Below are positions 62,201 through 64,000 of a stretch of 64,000 nucleotides of DNA, piece by piece. The stretch spans positions 124,001 through 188,000 of the forward strand of contig NZ_MRST01000019.1 in NCBI RefSeq assembly GCF_001902145.1, in the 5' to 3' direction. The translations under genes were made by a program, and so were the position numbers. Below the pieces are notes generated by a model. That model did no database searches and was not told where the DNA came from. It was given only the letters and a program-made list of their open reading frames with translations. This stretch comes from Pseudomonas fluorescens (lineage in GTDB: Bacteria > Pseudomonadota > Gammaproteobacteria > Pseudomonadales > Pseudomonadaceae). The stretch's first letter is position 1. The number at the start of each line of letters is the position of its first letter.

Positions 62201-62370
62201 GGACCGCTACTCCTGATATCAGTCAAACACTCCTGGTGCCCATTTCCCAACTCCTCGAAGCGCAATGCTTTCGTGGACAAGCAGCCTGCCTCCCCGGGCC
62301 AGAAACCAGGCTCACCCTAAGCTTAGAAACTATCTCATCGTACGTGGGATTTTTTTAGAGTATTCACTTA

Positions 62371-62398
62371 AAAAAATAGGCCGGGTTATAAAACCCTA
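62371..62398 (-). terminator. Weak terminator after the GNAT gene
   Basis: GGGTT/AACCC, 5-bp stem, 4-base loop, with a 7-base U tract on the minus strand. Just past the GNAT stop; short stem, so low confidence. Confidence 0.4.
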
Positions 62399-62404
62399 CA
62401 GCCA

Positions 62405-62941
62405 TTACTCACGCAGTGGTCGGTACAGGTGAATGTCTAAAGGCTCTTGTGCATAAAGCTCAGCATGGGGTTGCTGCATCAGTCGGCAACCATGGCGCAG
62501 GTAAAAGTCCACGGTGTTGCGCGACTCTGTGGCCGAGATATACAGCGCTTGGGCCCCCACTTGCCGGCCGTGCTCGCAGGCCAACGCCAACAACCGGCCG
62601 CCCAGGCCCGAACCACGCGCCGCGTGACTGACATGCGGGAATTTCAACTGCCGCATCAGCAGGCCCTGATGCTGAAAGGGCTGATTGTCCACCACCACGG
62701 CGGCGACCAGCGCGTGGCCGTCAAAGACGCCCCACAACCACCCACCACGCTGGAGGCAGGCACGCAAGGCCACTGCATCCTGCTCGGCCTCGCCTTCGGG
62801 CCAGCCGCGCATGTCATGGTGCGCGGCATACAACACCAGTTCACCACGGTCCATGCGGTAGCACGCCTGGATCAGTTCCGTACGGTCGATGGTTGCCAGC
62901 AAGGGGATATCGTTTTCGGTTAACGCGCGTTCCACCAGCAT
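62405..62941 (-). CDS. GNAT-family N-acetyltransferase
   Basis: 178 aa from ATG 62941 (MLVERALTENDIPLLATIDR) with AGGAGA 5-6 bases upstream; an in-frame start at 62968 is less supported. The acetyl-CoA pyrophosphate loop is ARGSGLGGRLLALACEHGR (motif A, Q/RxxGxG/A: about residues 108-126). Adjacent ISATESRNTVDFYLRHGCR is motif B. Substrate unknown. Lies upstream of the oxidoreductase in tandem, with a terminator between. Confidence 0.9.
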   Translation of the reverse strand: MLVERALTENDIPLLATIDRTELIQACYRMDRGELVLYAAHHDMRGWPEGEAEQDAVALRACLQRGGWLWGVFDGHALVAAVVVDNQPFQHQGLLMRQLKFPHVSHAARGSGLGGRLLALACEHGRQVGAQALYISATESRNTVDFYLRHGCRLMQQPHAELYAQEPLDIHLYRPLRE

Positions 62942-62995
62942 AGGGGTCTCCTGCTTCACGACCCGCAAGGATCAGCCTTCCTTTAAACGCGGGCA

Positions 62996-63022
62996 AGAAA
63001 AAACCCACCGTATCAGGGTGGG
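62996..63022 (-). terminator. Terminator of the oxidoreductase gene
   Basis: CCCACC/GGTGGG with a 7-base loop and, on the minus strand, a run of seven Ts (from 63003 down). 22 bp past the stop at 63045. Confidence 0.85.
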
Positions 63023-63044
63023 CTTGGCAGAGAGGTAAGCGGGG

Positions 63045-64000
63045 TCAATCCCGCAGGTCCGACTCGTGGATCGGCTGGTCCCGATGCGTCGCCCGCTGGT
63101 ACTGCGCCGGCCAGATCGCCTTGCGCCCACCCAGGTCATCGTCAGCGTGCAGTGGCCAGTAAGGGTCACGCAGCAGTTCACGAGCCAGGAAGATAATGTC
63201 GGCCTGACAAGTGCGCAGGATATGCTCGGCCTGGGCGGGTTCGGTGATCATGCCGACCGTACCGGTGGCGATGCCCGACTCCTTGCGCACGCGCTCGGCG
63301 AAGCGCGTCTGGTAGCCAGGGCCGGTGGGAATCTCGGCATTGGCGGCGGTGCCACCCGACGACACGTCGATCAGATCCACCCCGAGGTCTTTCAGGCGGC
63401 GCGCCAATTCCACGGTTTCATTCGGGTTCCAGCCGTCTTCCACCCAATCGGTGGCCGACACGCGCACAAACAGCGGCAACTCCTCCGGCCACACGGCGCG
63501 CACGGCCTTGGTCACCTCCAGCACCAGGCGAATGCGGTTATCGAAGGAGCCGCCGTAGTGGTCCTGACGCTGGTTGCTGATCGGCGAGAGAAACTGGTGC
63601 AGCAGGTACCCGTGGGCGGCGTGGATTTCCACCACTTCAAAGCCTGCGGTCAAGGCACGCTTGGCGGCGGCGACAAAGTCGGCGATCACTTGCTGGATCT
63701 GTGCTTCATCGAGTGGTTTGGGCTGCGTGTGATTGGGGTCGAAGGCAATCGGCGAGGGCCCCACCGGCACCCAGCCGCCCTCCTCCGGCTTGACACTGCC
63801 ATGTTTGCCGATCCATGGCCGATGGGTGCTGGCCTTGCGCCCGGCATGGGCCAGCTGAATCCCAGCCACCGCGCCCTGGGCCGCGATAAAACGGGTGATG
63901 CGCCGCAATGGTTCGATCTGGGCGTCGTTCCACAGGCCCAGGTCCTGGGCGGTGATGCGGCCATCGGCGGTCACCGCCGTGGCCTCGGTAAAAATCAGCC
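63045..64000 (-). CDS. NADH:flavin oxidoreductase, old yellow enzyme (XenA/YqjM type), 5' end cut by window edge
   Basis: FMN-dependent ene-reductase. At least 318 codons, running past 64000 (frame stays open to the edge). Visible blocks: IQLAHAGRKAST (His/Arg/Lys of the YqjM-XenA class), PSPIAFDP, EVVEIHAAHGYLLHQFLSP (substrate His pair), SNQRQDHYGGSFDNR, VRVSATDWVEDGW and GTVGMITEPAQAE. The missing part is only the N-terminal 30 or so residues. XenA of P. putida reduces nitro and enone compounds; the local role is unknown. Confidence 0.92.
   Translation of the reverse strand, partial: LIFTEATAVTADGRITAQDLGLWNDAQIEPLRRITRFIAAQGAVAGIQLAHAGRKASTHRPWIGKHGSVKPEEGGWVPVGPSPIAFDPNHTQPKPLDEAQIQQVIADFVAAAKRALTAGFEVVEIHAAHGYLLHQFLSPISNQRQDHYGGSFDNRIRLVLEVTKAVRAVWPEELPLFVRVSATDWVEDGWNPNETVELARRLKDLGVDLIDVSSGGTAANAEIPTGPGYQTRFAERVRKESGIATGTVGMITEPAQAEHILRTCQADIIFLARELLRDPYWPLHADDDLGGRKAIWPAQYQRATHRDQPIHESDLRD

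Overview
The window is a high-GC, gene-dense piece of a Pseudomonas chromosome, most likely from the P. fluorescens group. The evidence is gene content and order matching my memory of two blocks of the P. aeruginosa PAO1 map (dxr to plsB/mexJK/ppc/lptF/lysS/prfB/wsp, and ndvB-dapE-rlmA), a complete wsp chemosensory cluster, and many REP/REPIN repeats with the GTGGGAGC...GCTCCCAC signature. I see no rRNA, tRNA, insertion sequence, prophage or CRISPR array.

Layout. 1-5260 (minus): rpsB-tsf-pyrH-frr-uppS-cdsA-dxr, joining translation factors, UMP kinase and the start of lipid and isoprenoid synthesis. 5648-10462 (plus): map, glnD, dapC. 10605-12942: a metalloprotease-like gene whose 3' end overlaps a convergent Na+/H+ antiporter gene. 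13167-16279 (plus): yffB-like, dapD, csdA, csdE, with convergent tcdA. 17423-22631 (plus): ndvB, dapE, rlmA and a small conserved gene, so three succinylase-branch lysine/DAP genes (dapC, dapD, dapE) lie within 12 kb. 22769-26849: cold-shock gene divergent from plsB, then a lipoprotein and a DUF4197 protein. 26922-27356: an unusual protein of fourteen Pro/Cys octapeptide repeats. 27582-32503: MexJK-type RND efflux pump with a divergent MexL-type repressor. 33043-43021: rsmJ, an internally duplicated protein, extensin-like protein, a coupled small-ORF/DUF72 pair, tsaB, adk, ppc, and the DUF4398/LptF outer-membrane lipoprotein operon behind an AlgU-like promoter. 43046-47249: a Cys-free Gly-rich small protein, a lipoprotein hydrolase pair, a DUF1704 (QEGLA, HExxxH) protein and a TetR regulator. 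47368-50045: lysS and prfB with its +1 programmed frameshift. 50221-58649 (minus): wspA-B-C-D-E-F-R, nearly every junction overlapping. 59323-end: TerB/DUF533 protein, Tat-exported glucan protein OpgD, a 61-aa ORF, a GNAT acetyltransferase and a truncated old-yellow-enzyme gene.

The genes form several working sets: CsdA/CsdE with TcdA (sulfur-dependent tRNA ct6A formation), TsaB (t6A precursor step), NdvB and OpgD (periplasmic glucans), MexJK/MexL (efflux and its repressor), and Wsp (surface sensing to c-di-GMP). The least explained items are: (i) a long dispersed intergenic repeat present as two inverted copies 26 kb apart, with conserved hairpins, one compensatory base-pair change, and in one copy only a 100-bp insert that folds on paper into an almost perfect three-way junction; (ii) the Pro/Cys octapeptide-repeat protein; (iii) the harpin-like Gly-rich protein; and (iv) the metalloprotease-like gene overlapping its neighbour.
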